Origin: Methylobacterium gregans
Lineage (GTDB): Bacteria; Pseudomonadota; Alphaproteobacteria; Rhizobiales; Beijerinckiaceae
Assembly (NCBI RefSeq): GCF_022179245.1
Contig: NZ_BPQM01000004.1
Location: 1-48,703 of the forward strand
Reading direction: 5' to 3'
DNA length: 48,703 nucleotides
Position numbers and translations under genes: made by a program. This document shows, piece after piece, positions 48,419 through 48,703 of this stretch. The first letter of the stretch is position 1; every line of letters starts with the position of its first letter. Under the pieces are notes generated by a model, which searched no databases, was not told the DNA's origin, and was given only the letters and a program-made list of their open reading frames with translations.

Positions 48419-48690
48419 TGGCCCGGCCTCGACAGCCCGACCTCGCGCGGTGCCGGAACGATCAGGTTTTACGCGCCTCGCTACGGTCGTCGCCGGGTCG
48501 TTTTTTGGTGCAACCAGGAGGTCCGGCTATTTCCAAAGTTAGTTCACGGATGAAGATAGGGTATTAGTCCGTCCGTACGGATATTTCTAACTGCAAAGTC
48601 GTGCGAGATCGTGAGATGCTTCCGCATTCGCACCGCCGAATGCTCGACCCTTGTCGATCCGAAGCGCGCGCCTGACCTGGAGGGCCGACG
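48419..48690. other. Intergenic, promoter region of next gene
   Basis: 272 bp; the part from ~48510 to 48610 is A+T richer. It contains a perfect 10-bp palindrome TCCGTACGGA at 48572-48581, a possible operator. Confidence 0.4.
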
Positions 48691-48703
48691 ATGACCACGC
48701 CGA
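48691..48703 (+). CDS. Start of a further gene, cut by window end
   Basis: ATG 48691 (MTTP...) follows a good GGAGGG site 7 bp upstream. Only four codons are visible, so the product is unknown; its place suggests another exopolysaccharide gene. Confidence 0.5.

Noticed and set aside
48480..48520. T-run after the last glycosyltransferase gene as a terminator
   Set aside because: The GTCGTTTTTTGG stretch has no good GC hairpin directly before it.

Overview
The window is high-GC alphaproteobacterial DNA, most like Methylobacterium. The evidence for this is the base composition, an SOS box of the alphaproteobacterial type (GTTC-N7-GTTC), Methylobacterium-style small proteins and a rhizobial/methylobacterial exopolysaccharide gene set. 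The assignment rests on recognition only; no search was run. There are no rRNA genes and no CRISPR array.

Left part (1-9555). A 5'-truncated tyrosine integrase and the 3' half of a tRNA-Val gene mark the edge of an integrative element that lies mostly outside the window. Next come a 2-hydroxyacid dehydrogenase, a small hypothetical gene and the remains of a four-part cluster: SWIM zinc finger, DUF5691, MoxR-type AAA+ ATPase and DUF5682. The cluster carries frameshifts, two nonsense codons and a truncated last gene, and its usual VWA partner is absent. A Tat-exported fumarylacetoacetate hydrolase family protein closes the segment.

Middle part (9556-27513). This is a 17.9 kb genomic island between two identical 47 bp direct repeats. 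The right repeat is the 3' end of an intact tRNA-Pro(CGG) gene. The island integrase lies against that tRNA and is broken by two frameshifts. An excisionase-like gene overlaps its start in another frame. Cargo includes an RTX protein, a 661-residue protein with six NPDV/DPLxHY repeats, an SOS-controlled umuD beside a gutted umuC, a Crp/Fnr regulator, prophage tail and lysis remnants, a broken PAPS-reductase-like gene and many tiny membrane-protein genes.

Right part (27544-48703). Here reading frames are clean. A 4'-phosphopantetheinyl transferase gene diverges from NAD-dependent ligA, which is followed by a hexapeptide acetyltransferase. A leftward cluster (OpgC-like acyltransferase, SGNH protein, flippase, GNAT protein) looks like a polysaccharide-modification and transport unit. 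After a small secreted protein, an M23 peptidase and a LuxR-type regulator come two divergent exopolysaccharide operons. The leftward one holds UDP-xylose synthase, a WecG/TagA glycosyltransferase and the priming glycosylphosphotransferase. The rightward one holds an ExoF/Wza-like export protein, ManC and a GT4 glycosyltransferase. Between them is a 430 bp region with an iterated motif and a 16 bp palindrome.

Together the right part would make activated xylose and mannose precursors, start a lipid-linked repeat unit, extend, acylate and flip it, and export the polymer. A Wzc-type co-polymerase and a polymerase were not recognised and probably lie outside. The left and middle parts look like mobile DNA in decay: every broken frame found lies left of position 27,489.
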